Shown: positions 12,036-26,400 of the stretch, piece by piece
Numbering within the stretch: the first letter of the stretch is position 1
Layout: the number at the start of each line of letters is the position of its first letter
NCBI GenBank assembly: GCA_025618425.1
Contig: CM046832.1
Span: 56,467,993 to 56,531,992 of the forward strand
DNA length: 64,000 nucleotides
Reading direction: 5' to 3'
From: Heliocidaris tuberculata
Lineage: Eukaryota; Echinodermata; Echinoidea; Camarodonta; Echinometridae
Notes under the pieces: generated by a model
Told to the model about the DNA's origin: nothing
Database searches by the model: none
The model's input: only the letters and a program-made list of their open reading frames with translations
Made by a program: the position numbers and the translations under genes

Positions 12036-15000
12036 GTAAGTAAGTCAGCTTCACATAGAAGTCACAAAATCCCATCAACTCTTCTTCCACAGTTCTCTTT
12101 CATTTTTTTCATATGTAATTACACAGATAAACTTTTAATTACCAATCTAAAGGAACTGACTTATATTTGCTGAGGTATGAGAGTATACATAGAGTTTTTA
12201 AACATTGAATGACACATTACTTTGAATGATGCATTCCTTTGTTATCAAATATTGTGTTGGGTATTGCTAAAAGTACCTAAGTGTTTTTATCACCCAACAA
12301 TCTTCATCTCATAAAGCATTATAATATTTTTATTTTGTATCTGATCTCAAGCATATATACACATGTATCAGGTATCCACCTTTACGAAAAATATGAATAG
12401 TAGTCATCTAAGTCCATAGGAGGAATCATTTTATATTTTTACTATGCCAAGTTAAATCCCTTTCAACTTAGTTGTTAGCATCAAAGTGACTATCTTATTT
12501 TAATTGCACATACAGGCCTACATGTATACTAGTGTCAAACATCTTAAAGGAGAATACAACCCTGGGAAAAATCAATTTTAATGAAAAGAGAGGATAGAGA
12601 GAAGCAAATTTAAAAAAAGTTCTGTCAAAATCGGTTACAAAATGAGAAAGTTATGAAAGTTTGAAAAGTCTCAATTTACTTTCTATGGCAATCCTAAAAA
12701 GGTGCAGCTTGTCTCCTTCTTAGCTCAAGATATATCATGGGAAAATGTATTTGACACAGCATATGTTGAGTTCACAAAAAGACAAGCAGCATCTTTAGAG
12801 ATAATGGAGAAAATATGAAGTTTTATGTACAAAACATATTGAGAGTTGTACTACTAAACCTGCCATTTTGAAGCAACATTGCCAATTTGAGGATCGCCAT
12901 AGAAAGTAAATGGAGACTTTTCAAACTTTCATAATTTTTTTCATTTCATAACCGATTTTGATGAAACTTTTTAAAAATTGCTTCTCTCTTTTCATTAAAA
13001 TGGATATTTTCCCAGGGTTTTGTTCTCCTTTAAGGCTATGTCTCTTGTTAAAAATTGCTCCTCTCTTTTCATAAAAATGGATATTTTCCCAGGGTTTCAT
13101 TCTCCTTTAAGGCTATGCCTCTCACACATATATTGATGAATTGACTAGATTTACATACAGTTATTGTGTTAGATCAAGACGGGTACATTTGGATAGGATA
13201 AAACTGTTGCCCCTTTGTAGATTTAGTGGGCGACACTATTTATTTTCCAATATATACATGTATTATGTGTTTGACATAAGGGCATGTAAACCATATAGAT
13301 ACTTTTATTTTCAAATGAAAGGCTAAATAAATATGAACTGTACCAACATAATTTGTGCCAGAAGTAGTATATACACAACTTATATGTATTTAGCAGGTCA
13401 TGTTAAGGCTAACACTAGTTAAAAAATGATTTGTCATATTATATTTGGGCTATGAACCTTTCTGAATCTTCCACATGCACAAACAATCTTAACTTTCTGA
13501 ACATGATTAGCTTTAGGATTTGGCCGTTTGCCTAATGTTATAGAAGCTTTGATTAATTCTAAGTCTTGTTCAACAATATGTAACACAGCTAAAAAAAGCA
13601 TGAAAAATATTTTTTGGTCTATTTTACTCTCACAGCGAGGAAAGATGATAACCACTGAACAGTGCACATACATACTGTATGTGATGGACTTTCTTATGAA
13701 ATTATCATTGGTGCTCCAAAGTACAATTTTTTGAAAAGGCTGCTTATGTTAGCAAATCTAATTATGATTTTCTCTTTCGCATCCACAAGCCTTTTTGTCG
13801 ATGTCTCGGAGATAATCTTGACAAGCAATGATCGATTTCCCGTAAGTGAGAAAAGGTACCAAGTTGGACAAAATTATTAACCAATTTTTGACTAAGGCCC
13901 AACTACCATCGTGCTAAATATATGGGAGGGGCAGAGCTCAGGAGGTAATTGATTAATGGGGGGCAGCATGACCGGTATCAGCACCCCAGTCATGCCTCCT
14001 TGTTTTTGGTGTATCAGGGGAAAGCGATTAGCACCCAGATGATAAAACAACATACTGGTACACATACTTACCAGGTATTAGCTATGCAAATTTTTCCTCT
14101 CATATCATAAGAAGGAAGTTTAAATTTAAATGCATCACAAAACTTCCACACTTATCTTTACCCGCATGCAGACTTATCTCTACAAACCCAACGATTATTT
14201 CCAGTTAATTGATTAAGGTGTTGCCGTAAAATTGTTGCAAGAATACTGTAAAACCAAAAATAATGACACATTTAATGACTGGTCCCAGATCCTGAGAGTT
14301 TCACGCTGTGAAAGGATTGAATCATAACAGTGAATTTTTACTATTCACATAAGTTTCTTGCCATGAAATGGCTGTCTTCAACAATTCATGAAGGTATCTC
14401 GTTTTACAGTAGCTCAGGGCCCCGTTTCATGAAACTTGCTTTCACTGACAATTTACAATAACTGTTATAAGCTACTGAAATCCTTGCATCTGATTGGCTG
14501 AGAGTAAATTTGTCAGTAAAAATCACTGACAAGACACTTGATGAAACAGGGCCCAGGCCGGAGAGAATGGTGGATTTAAGTGAGAGGGCACAACTGGCCT
14601 GTGCCATCCTTGTGAAATGAAAATTGGCAAACTGTAACTACAAATGCCCCTTTAATTGTGATTTTTAAATGTGCACCCCCCCACCCGATCTAAATCGAAG
14701 ATCTGCCCAAGATGCCATGGATGTAGTACTTCTGCCTACACTAGTGGGAGTGTTAACTACATGCAATTATTGGGACTTATTTATTCATTTAGTGTTCTTT
14801 AACAGGGTAGCCCCATCAGTAGTCAAAATAGTTTGAACTTTGGAGCCCTGTAAGACAGAACACATAAAACAATACAAAAATACATACAAACACAATCTTA
14901 CATTGTGAAATAATTCTGGAAGGCTTTTCCATAAAATTGAAAAAAAGATGACAAAAAAGTGAATTCATCACAACCATTAAATAGAATTTTACAAATTTAG

Positions 15001-18000
15001 TGTTTTGTCATTGTAAGGACTGCTCAGGACTGCTTCTCTTGTGAACTTGACTGAACTATTGAGGAAGGAATTCAATGTTTACTATCCTAGTATTGTGATA
15101 AAAATGTATCAATGATGATAATTTTTGAACATCTAACTGAATCAGGGGTCAATCTAGGATTCTATAAAGTGGTGGGGGGGGGGGGGGGGGTGTGGGCAAG
15201 CCCAATTAAAAAAAAAAAATCAGTGACAGGCAACAAAAAAATAAAATGTCATCAAATTTTTTATGTGTGCTTAGGTCTAAAATGGGTACATTCTAGTTTG
15301 AGTTTAAAAGGGGTGGAAGCATGGGCCGCTGTCTTGAATACTTGTTACAACAATTTTCCAAGAAAGTGAAGTAAATGATTTGAATTTTTTTCTTTTCCAC
15401 TTTCAATACAATTAAATGTAATCAGAGAATTAACACCTATAGATATCACAGTCAAACCCAGATTTCCACAACATTAGCAACGAGTAAGAAAAATAATATT
15501 GATATTCTGACCAGACTTTGAAAATTCCGAACATCATCTGCTGGATGTAGCAAGGGTCCAAGTTTTCATATTGAAGAGCAGTCTAAAACAATTTGAATAC
15601 TTAAAATGGTAAGGGCCAAGGAAGAAGCATGATTTTGATGTTTCCCAAGGGAAGAATATGGAAGGAAGAGTAATTAGAGGAAAGAGTAAATAATTACACA
15701 TTCAGGTTTGCTGAGATGATAATAATGTGACCTTCAATCTCAGACACCCTTCCTCACAAAAGGTCAAATATCCGTATCATACACTTATCTACATGATGGG
15801 GTGGGGGTGTAAGGATACTGACACAATCTCTGCCTAAATTGCTATGAAATATATTTTAATAATTTGTTAAAAGAATTTGTAGCCTCCTAGAATATCAGAG
15901 ATACAGAAAGCAATGTTATTACCCCAGTTAAAATCTACAGCGTATACAACTGACATAATCAGGGAGTAATTAAGCATTACTAACATTAACTGAATTGATT
16001 GAAATTAACATTCATTTCCTTCTCATCGATAAAATGTGATATGGATAAGATATATGTGTAGGTGAACATAGAGTACAATACAGTACATAATTCTGAAAAT
16101 AGGAGGTAAAAAAAAAATGGAAAGCAAAGCTTGTGTTGGGAACGCCCATAACAATTAAACACAATATTAGGCTCCACCAAAACCTTATCAGGTTTATGTG
16201 TATAAATATGTACAGTATTTCACATAATTAGCTCATTACAAAGTGATTAATTTCTCAATCAAAATAATAATTTCAAAAGGACTCAATTTAAAGCTAATAT
16301 GACAATAACAAAATAAAGAGAAATTTGGATTCATAACATGCAATAAAATAATAAGAACAACCTGAGTTTGTAGGCCTGCATACTCTGGCATAAATCCATG
16401 CCATTTAGGAAAAAAATTGAGCTTCTTTTTGCTACAGCACCTACCAGGAAGTTGTTGATTCGACTCAAATCCATAGACAAGGATTGATGGAGAGGAATCA
16501 TGCTAAAGAAATGCACATTCTACAACCTTATGTAGGTGTCATGATGTGAGATACATGCTACTTGAGAATGCAGGAAAGATTTACATGTAGATGTATCACC
16601 AAGTATGAACCTGAACTTGAAATGAAGTTGAAATTTATCATCAAATAATAAACACATAACAAATATTTACAAAGTAATATACGACCAGGTTAAAAGATAA
16701 AAGGAACCAGTAACATTGGAAAACAAGTAAGAGAGAGACAGAGACAGAGAGGTGAATCAACAAGTGTGAGAAACCCAGAGAGAGAAGATAAACTGAGAGA
16801 GAGAGAAAGAGAGGGGGGTAGTAGAAGATGTGACTCCACGGTGACACGACATTTGCTCCTGCGACATTTGCTCCTCCGTCCATATCTCGAAAGGTCAAAG
16901 GTTAAGGTCAAGGTCATGATTTGGTTTTTTGTTCAGGACAATATGAAGATTAGGGTTAGGGTTAGGGTTAGGGTTAGGTTTAGGTTTAGGATTAACATGG
17001 CAAAGTTAGACCGGAGCAATTGTCGCAGGAGCAAATGTCATGGAACCGACTCCACAAAGATGGAGTGAGTTTTAGGGGCTTGCATATGAAAAAGAAAGTG
17101 TAATAGAGGAAAGAGAGAGAAAGCAAGAGCTTTACTGAGAGAAGTCAATAGAGGTATTTGAAAGCTAAAGAAAATAAATCTCCTCTACTTGAATCTTGAA
17201 TTTATAGATACAAATAATCTTACAAGTCATTGCAACAAGACAAATTTCCCTCTAAAGTTCCTTAAATTCCTGCTTTCGGGAAGTACAACATCCACGCAAA
17301 GACAATACATCACAACCTCACAACCGAAACTCTAAATTCTCAAATTCACTGAATCTGTATGTATGCTGATGGAAGAATGATATAAGAAGTATCCTATGAA
17401 TTGAGCACAATCATTTCCACAATATCTTCTGTCTTCCTCCTCCTCATCTCAGAGGCCTTGCCCCACTTTCCTTTAGCAGGTTCCTTTCTAGCATCACCTG
17501 ATCTTTAAGCAGGACAATGGTTGAGACAGTGATACAATCAGGTCTAAGTTCATATCATATGAGATGTACCGGGCTGAATATTGTTACACATGGCAATTTA
17601 AACCCGAGTTATTCATAAAATAACTGTAAATATTGGACAAAAACTCTGTTCTCTTTTCTCTATCTTCAAAGTCTTCCCTCCTTGTCGACCTTTACTTAGT
17701 TATCTTCCTGCATTATGTGATCTCCCCAAGTAGTACAACAATATCAGACAGTGATATGATCAGATCCAAGTGGAAGAATGGAAATCATTTTGGCTGTTAT
17801 GTCTCATAAGCATCCCTTGATATATCAGCAGTTTAGACTTCCAAAAGTAAGTAATTTATAGTATAACAGAGATTATGAAAATAACTTTTTTGTCTTTCCC
17901 AATTTCCCACTCAAAGGCCTTGCCCCAATATCATACTTGTATTTGTATTTGTATTTATTTTCCGTCATTTAAAAACAACAAATGATAATACATCCATAAT

Positions 18001-21000
18001 TATGAAAAGAAACAACAACAAATTGATTACAAGAAGAAGACGGAGGGATGGCCCTGCTCAGCGTTGTTGCCATAACAACGCTGTTTTACATACGTGATAT
18101 CTTTTCCTGCACATCTTGAATGGCAAACAGTACTATAGATCTGAGTGACGGCGATGGATATTAATTGTTACCCTTTGCAATTATATCACATTCTTGGCTC
18201 TTTCAACAGTTTGGTTTCCAAAATCAAGTAATCTGAAGTACGATCATGATCGTAGCAAGAATACTGTCACTGTTGTGGGTAAGGACCTCATAAACTAATC
18301 AAACAGCTGTTCCTTCTTGTCTGTTACTACTTATGACAAGAACAATACAACTCATTTTTAAGATATAAATTACTCATGTATTACAAATGGTGAAATAATT
18401 TTAAGCTACCATGACTTACAGTGTTGATGAAAGAATTATAAAATTATCTATGATTCGATAGTAGATTAAAAAAGGAAAATTACCGAAGTTTATCTCATAG
18501 ACCTAATTTTGATATTCATGGGATCCAAAATATACAGCAGAGGTATTTGTATTTCATAAATGATATATCAAGATAAGAAGGCTTCTGTTGCATTCACTAC
18601 ATTCACAGTATATATTAACAATTAAAAAAATTGCACTTTATTATGAGGCCAATTTCACATTTCCTGGTTATTTTACAATATGCTAAAATTACCATGACAT
18701 TTCCTGTTACATAAGCATAATATCCATAAGTAATACAATCAATATTGATAATGTTTATGAGATGAATTGCCACAAACATAAAAGTGGTATTCATTCATGA
18801 CTTGAAAGAAATAAGTGTGATTTCAATTTAAAAATGAAAACCGTGTTTGCAAGGTAAAGAAATATAAAGAGTCACACAGATTTCTTTTGGGGAGTGGTCC
18901 TTGGAAATGTTCCAAAATTTAACATTCTCAAGGGCAAGAAGCTTGTTATTGATATATCATAATATAATTCAAAAAATGTATTTGTTTAAAAAAATACCTT
19001 AAATGACAACTTACTGTTCAACATGTGTTTGTCTGGCCTTCACCTCTTTACAATAGACATACATGACTGTGGTGCAATTTATTGGCCCCCTCCCAAGTAT
19101 TTTGATGTTGTGCACAAAACATCCGAATGTAGTCTGCATTTTTTCCTGATTAGCTTTGACAACTTTGGAATGAATTTCTCTCTGCAAGCCAATGCACTTT
19201 TTTGGAAAAGTGATATGTTGGCTGGGTTACTGAGGTAATATGAGATACAACATATATATTCCACTTGATCATATAATTAGAATTATTTATACAACCAAAG
19301 TTCATGTTGGAAAATTAGGTCCAACATTCCAAATGAAGATGGGCAAACCACACCTCTTGATATATGTGTATATAGTTAAATAGCATTATGGGGGGGGGGG
19401 GGGGGGGGGGGCTGTGAGATGAGGCTTTCCATGTCAAATGCAACTGCTGTAAAAAATTATACCATAATTTTGAAAATGATTGTTGTCACTATTGCTCCAA
19501 GAAGCACCTGTATTTACATTTTGGCTCCAAAGAAAATAATCATTTTTGGCTTGGCATGCTAAGAAAGAACTGATATTGTTTTTTTTTCTGTTATATATCA
19601 ATCTGTGCAAGATTCTTCTGCCTAAGCCTCTATTCATTCTACATCTTAAAAGTGATGGGCAGTTTTCACAATACATTCTAATGCTGAAAAAAAGAAGAAA
19701 AATTAACAAGTAAATTTTAAATGGTATTGATTTTCATTCCACTTAAATAATTATATCATTTGTATGCTTCCGTAATATAATTGGTGTTATAAAATACATT
19801 CTGAATGCATTTATAAATATATATTTTGAATGAAAATTGTGAGGCATCAGATGAATTTAAGTTTGGTCCTGAACCAAAATAAATATGTGAACATCACTAC
19901 CACAAAGAGTGAATGTAAAATGTTAACTTGCCCATTCAAAAAAAATTGCTTCCACATTAAGTTAGCATATGTTACACACATAAAAACAAAGCATCATTCT
20001 CAACCCAAACAAACTTAATCATCCACTTGAAATAAACCGCTCCCGCCAACGCAAAACTTCCAAGATAGACAAGATTAAACAGTCTAGGAGCCGAGCAGCC
20101 AGGAGAGGGGTGCGTGTTCTACCGGAAGTGCACCCCTGGAGGTGCCCCTTCATGACTCATAGCATTACCCTAGCCCCCCTTTTTCTTTTTCTCTTGTTAC
20201 TGCTAGATTTTGATTCAAAATGTCAGTTGCTCAGATAATGGATTAGTCATTGTATCACTGTTGTTTCTGACGAGGGTTATTTTTTGAAAGGCACTGCCAA
20301 AATGATGGTTCAAAAGAGGGGTAAATTGTCCTTGTGCTTGAGCATACCTGAGCAAAAACAACTGTCTGATTTTCTTTTTGCAAAAAAATCCAAAATAATT
20401 GCCAAGTGAGTGAAGTGACAATGAATGATGTATGATTAAATGAAATATTCAGGTGTTGACATATTTGGGGAAAGTGATGGAGGCTCAGAAAGTTACCAAG
20501 AAATGAATGAAAACTAGTGCATTGGCCAGACTTACAATGATGCATCTACTTCAAAAATGGATATATAGTTCTTGGGACTAAGTAGAATTTTTTGTAGATG
20601 TGGCTCTAAAATTTGAAAATATAAGGAATTATTCTAAGGGTGGAAAACTCAGAAGATACAGGAATAAACATGTGCAGTTACCAACAACAATGTGTATGGA
20701 TATTCCCTCTGGCAATTTTTTTTAAAGGATGCCAGATGCTTCTAAATAACCATTTTTGGTTTTGCCAAACTAGGCAACAGAAGCCGAACAACATTAGTAG
20801 CCCAAATTTATATTCAATAGTATTTTGCATGCCAAAATGGGTAGTACAACTTGAATTTTACTTGCCTTCTGGCATATTTGACTTGATGTAGGGAAGATGG
20901 TCCATGGAACATTGTGATGGCATTCAGCTTTCTATATTTATATTTCATGATAATAGATACAAAACTTGATTTTCTTTTGCATTCCATTTTTCTATGAGGG

Positions 21001-22024
21001 GTGGGTTGGCGTGCTCCTAAGCTGCGAACAGGAACTCTAAAATTAGACCTAATTGTGAGACCAGCACAGATGGTTGGTCCACCAAGGGTACAACAGGATG
21101 TCCCCTTAATGGAGGAGGAACATGTTTTGGGTACTGATAGAGTGGTAGAGGGGTGCATCGTATAGGATGGGATGGAAGTCTGTGGTGGATCATATCCAAT
21201 CAATTATTTAAATTGATTGAAAGAGATTAAAGAGATTTCTATATTTTGTGCTTTCTTGCTGAAGATCATATCTTGAATACCATTCATAGGGCAATATCAA
21301 GGGATCCATACATAATAAATGAATCCATAAAATCAAGCTAAATGTTTCTCCTTTGCAAAAATATATACAAATGTGTAGTATAACAATGGTATCTGCAAAT
21401 AGAAATGGATATCGTAATTTTGAGAGTACTTCCAAAAATACTTTAAGGACAAATATTTGTAGTGACAAGCATTTATAGATGAATACAGTCTCTATGTACA
21501 TGCACGCACGATGAGGGAGAATAATGTCAACTTTTTATTTCAATATGATTCCATATTACCAATATCACAAACAGGAATCAATACTGAAGCATTTAATACA
21601 GGGGATGAATAAAGAAAGACAGAAAGACAGAGAGAGAGAGGGGGGGGGGGGGGGGGGGGGGAGGGGGAAAGAGAGAGAGAAGTGAAATAAGACCATTTGG
21701 AGTTGGGAGAGGGTGACATACCCAACACTCTGCTTTAGCAACCCCCTGGATGAGGTAGCTTAGCAAAATGTAATGGCTCGTAAATAAGCAGGAAAGACGC
21801 AAAGAGTGAAATTGCTAATTTTGTCTGTGCATCTAAAATCACAATCAGACTTATCTGAATAACAGTCTTCCTATTATTTTGCTTAAAAATGTTCATAGAG
21901 TTAAATACTAATTCTACATCCTATTACTTTGGTACTGCCTCTATAGAATAAACTTATTATTTAAATAATTTTGTCATATGCATCTTTCCTGTGATCTTAC
22001 ATGCCATCAAGTTTCGCTAAGCTA

Positions 22025-22098
<74 letters not shown>

Positions 22099-23384
22099 AA
22101 AAGAGTGTGTGTGTGTGTGTTTTTTTCCCTCAATACAAATATTAATCTAAATTCCTGCATGAGAGCTACAATTTGAAACAGGATTTACATAACTATCAAA
22201 TTCACATTTAATAATCCCATGTTCATATGATGCATTCAAATGATATCTTCCCCATCTACATTTGTCTCTAGAACAAGAAAACCTCACAAAGAACTAGGAG
22301 AAAGAACATTTATTAAAAACTACTGTGAGTGTAGAAAAAAGAAAATACACCTACAGAGATTAATCAGGAAAATTATGCAAATCGATGAATAATAAATTGA
22401 TTCTGTCTCTCGTATTTCCTGCCTTGTTAAATCTCTCTCTCTCCATTGTCCTGCTCTTAATCAAAAATGTTCTTCAAATCCCTTCTCAGAGTTTAATTTT
22501 GTTTTTCATCTCTTAAGTTGTGTCCCTTGTTCCTGCCTGTGATATGGCTACAAGAGATAATGAAATATGATGACTTGAAGCACATCATTGAGGAAGGGGA
22601 GATTGGATTATAGAGCAGTGAAAAAAAAGAGCATTTTGAGATTCTCCATGCATCAGGATCATTTCTTTACTTTCTTTAATCTCATCACTTAATCTGAAAG
22701 GATAAAGTGCAAGTATTTTTGGCTCTGGAAACTTCCATCATAGCTAAGCCCTTGAAAGGGGAACATGATAACCCCCATTAAACTCCTCTTCACATTCACG
22801 GTTAAATCCTATCTATTTAGGATTATATCAGTCACGGTTTTAGACAGGAAAATGAACATCTGCGATTTATTAATGATCACTTCATGTTAGCCACTTAGTA
22901 TGATGAACTATTTACAATGCTTTGATACAAATACTCTGTGGCATTTTTGTTAGTGAAAGGCGGAAGTTGCTGAAGGATAGAATATTTCAGAAATGGCTAT
23001 CAAAGTGCATTAATTTTAGTACTATAAAAAATGGAAATAAGACCTGTCATAAAGTTTCATGTCTTGTGTTGTACAACATGTGTTTCAAACATAAAAGTGC
23101 GGTATGAATTAAAAATTAAGATTTTTGTGGTAATCAAAATATTGGAAACAAGAATTTTTTGGGATTAAAATCCCAGTGTGAATGAGTCTGATGAAGATGA
23201 TACATGATATCCTTTATGTAGTCACTTTCAAACCTCAAGGAAGTCATTTAAGATCCAAGTGATGAAAATGTCAAAATTCCACAGCATCATCAGATATCTG
23301 AAAATGTCAAAATCCACTGCTCTCTCAGATATCTAATCCTGATAATTCTCTGCACTCTCTCTCTCTCTCTCTCTCTCTCTCCTC

Positions 23385-23431
<47 letters not shown>

Positions 23432-23436
23432 CCTCC

Positions 23437-23477
<41 letters not shown>

Positions 23478-26400
23478 CCTCCCTCCATCTCTCTCTCTCT
23501 CTCACTGCCTTGAACATGGGACCCCTTCCTGGTTTCTCTCATCCTTCAACTTGTGACCTTTTAGGTCTGGAAAAGGGCAAATTAGCCCAGACGCCCTCTT
23601 TACCCCCTCATATCAGTACTGTTTATTAATATTACAAGGAAGTTGTGACCTATTTGAGGCAGTATATCATCGGTTTGTCTATTTATATGCACAAATAGTA
23701 AATAAGATCAAGATATAAGGGGGATATACTGTAAAAATCATCTTTCTGCATTTTCCTAATATTGTCCCCCTTCAACTGCTAGAACTTCTAAACTAAACTA
23801 AACAGAATGAATAGGGATAAATGCTTAAAATATATTTGATATTCTACCTTGTAACAATGTAGAATCATTCACAAGAGACGAAAAATATTTTTAAAACTTT
23901 TCAAATTTTGTCCCTGTTCACTGTTTTCTGGTACTCGTCATTGTTTTGAAATGAAGGATCAGAGAAATAAAGGCATCGTGACATTTAAATAGCATTTATA
24001 ATGTTTTACATTTCTTTATTGCTTTCTCTTCAAGGCAATGGTTATATTGAATTTAACTACCTGCCCTGACAAAAGGACTATTTCAATTATATAGTATGTA
24101 AGATAAACACAACAATAATGACAACAACTTAAACCAATCACAGTGCTGGAAATTTAAAATTGGGCTACAAATTATGATTTTCTACTTCAAATCATTATCA
24201 TTATCAATGAATTTCCTACAAAACTGTAATTTTCTCTTCTTCCCCCCCCCCTCCTTTTTCATTCAGTGGTCCGTGGCAAAATCATCGGGAGAGTCGGGCA
24301 CTCTAACCGAGGCAATGAAAGGATGGCGATGGATGTCGCACCAGTAGACATTGACGAGGGCATGACGGCATACGTGGTGAAGGTGGAGAGGATCTATAAA
24401 GGCGAGGGCGTTATGGGACTCCAGCGACACGTGGAGGTGATGATGATGAGGAGAGACAAGGAGTGTGGGCTCAGACGGCTAAGGAAAGGCCACGTCTATG
24501 TTATTACAGGTAGGCTTCACAATGATGTCATCAACACCTCTCTAGTATAGGAGTCGCCCTGTTTGCGACAAAGGACCCTGACTTTTGACACTATGCACTG
24601 GTGCTCCAAATAAAATACTTCACTCTTTACTACTCCACAAAACCTATGCTTTCCTTGACAACTGAATTTTATCAAATTACTGCAAAGTGTTGCCAATTTA
24701 ATGCTTAATGATGGAGTTGAAAATCATAGGATATCATGGCCATTTATCTCACCATATAATTGGACACTACAAGGTGCCTCCCAAAAGAGACGAAAATAAC
24801 TTGACGAGACTGTCACACATTTTCTTGTCAATTACCACCTCTCAGCCCGTGATCCCACCTCTTAAGAATTATATTAGCACGTGTAACAAATGATATATGA
24901 TCATGCCAATTCAGCTTGGAAGAGTGGTGATAAGTTCCCACTGACGGAATCTCCCTATCCAGTTTTGTTAGAATACACACTACACTTAGAGGTAACTTCA
25001 TCCAGTCAGGGATGTCACTAGATTGAAAAATCATTTGATGACAGAAAATTTTTAATAGGGGGACATTGCACCCTTCTTTATGCACCTATTAACATTTATC
25101 AGTAAATGAAGGTTTTGGAACATTTATTGGCTGTTAGCATAATATCACAAAATAGGTGATCCCCCCTTTTTTTTCTTTTTCTTGTGTAGAAAAAATGAAG
25201 ATCTCTTGGCAAATTTGTGAATCTAAAGACCTGTTTATATGCTTGTCAGAAAATCTGAAACATACAAGAATTTTTTTTTTTTGCTTGTTGGAAAATTTTC
25301 AGCTTACATTTTGGCAAATTTGGTCTGACTACTCCACCCCCTCCCATTCAAAATGTTCTAAAGATACCCCTGAATCTAATGATACCAAAGGGTTCATAGC
25401 TACTACCAATAGAGAGATTTATTTGTATTTTAGGTAAGGGATGAATGGAGAGAAAATAAGAAGGGCCATACATGTTGCAAAGCAAAATATCAAGTCCATT
25501 TTTTCACTGAATACTGAAATGACACTCCGTAATTTCACTGGTCATGGAAATGCACCCCATAAAGGTTGAGTTGGGTAAATTTTTAGCAGGAAATGAATGC
25601 AGTGTGTGTCAGCTGTTCATCACTGTTGATACTTGGGTCATCTATTGTTGCATTTTTAGATGGAATGATTCTAATTGGTCATGACATTTCCAAAGCAAGA
25701 ACTGATCAAACTATTAACAAACAAAAGAATTAAACATTGGAGGACAATTCTACACTCATGCAGGTGCAAGGTAGAAAACTGAAAATGGATGTTTAACAAA
25801 TGATAAGTGTTATCTGCTGTTCCCTAGCTTAAATTTGCAATTGAACCTGAAATGTACATTTCAATTTCTCATCTTGGAAAAAAATATGGTAGGATACAAT
25901 TTATGTATTCCAGATAGCCATAATCTTGCTTTTTTTCTTAAGAGCAAAAATATAATAAACATGCTTATAATTTACTTAAAATCTTCTTCTAATATTCATC
26001 TTAATTTCTTTTGCTCAGGTAACCATGATGAGACAGGCCTGTACAACATTGGAACGTGTGATTGGGTGATCGAGTACTCAGATCTCACCAAGATGCAGAA
26101 ACAGGGAGTGAGGTACCTCTACAGACAATACTGCAATACCTGTCAGGTAAGAGCATGGTTACAATGTCACACCCTCCTACCCCACCCATCTGACCACACC
26201 CATTATAGTGCTCTTGGGGGGGTACTCATTTTTTTGAAGGTTCATAATTCCAAAGGTTCATTTTTCAGAAGGTTCATATTTCTGAAGGCTCGTAACTCTG
26301 ACGTTTTGTAATTCTGAAAATGAAACAGGGTTCATAGTGGTCAGATGGGTGAGGTAGGAAATGGCAAAAAAGGGGAGTGAGATATCTCTACAGACAATAC

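Larger units (their letters stand above)
12036..24266 (+). other. Intron 1 of gene A (12.2 kb)
   Basis: Starts gtaagtaagt and ends ttcattcag. Contains a TTAA foldback, GGGCCC-ended and TAGCTTAGC-ended MITEs, a telomere-like element, LINE tails and microsatellites, listed separately. Segments 13111-14416, 15000-16700, 18100-19389, 19412-21600, 22100-23340 and 23510-24240 are AT-rich and I see no gene or named element in them. Confidence 0.8.

Noticed and set aside
20814..21203. 129-codon minus-strand frame
   Set aside because: No recognisable domain, no plausible splice structure, and it overlaps another frame on the same strand; it lies in intron 1 of gene A.
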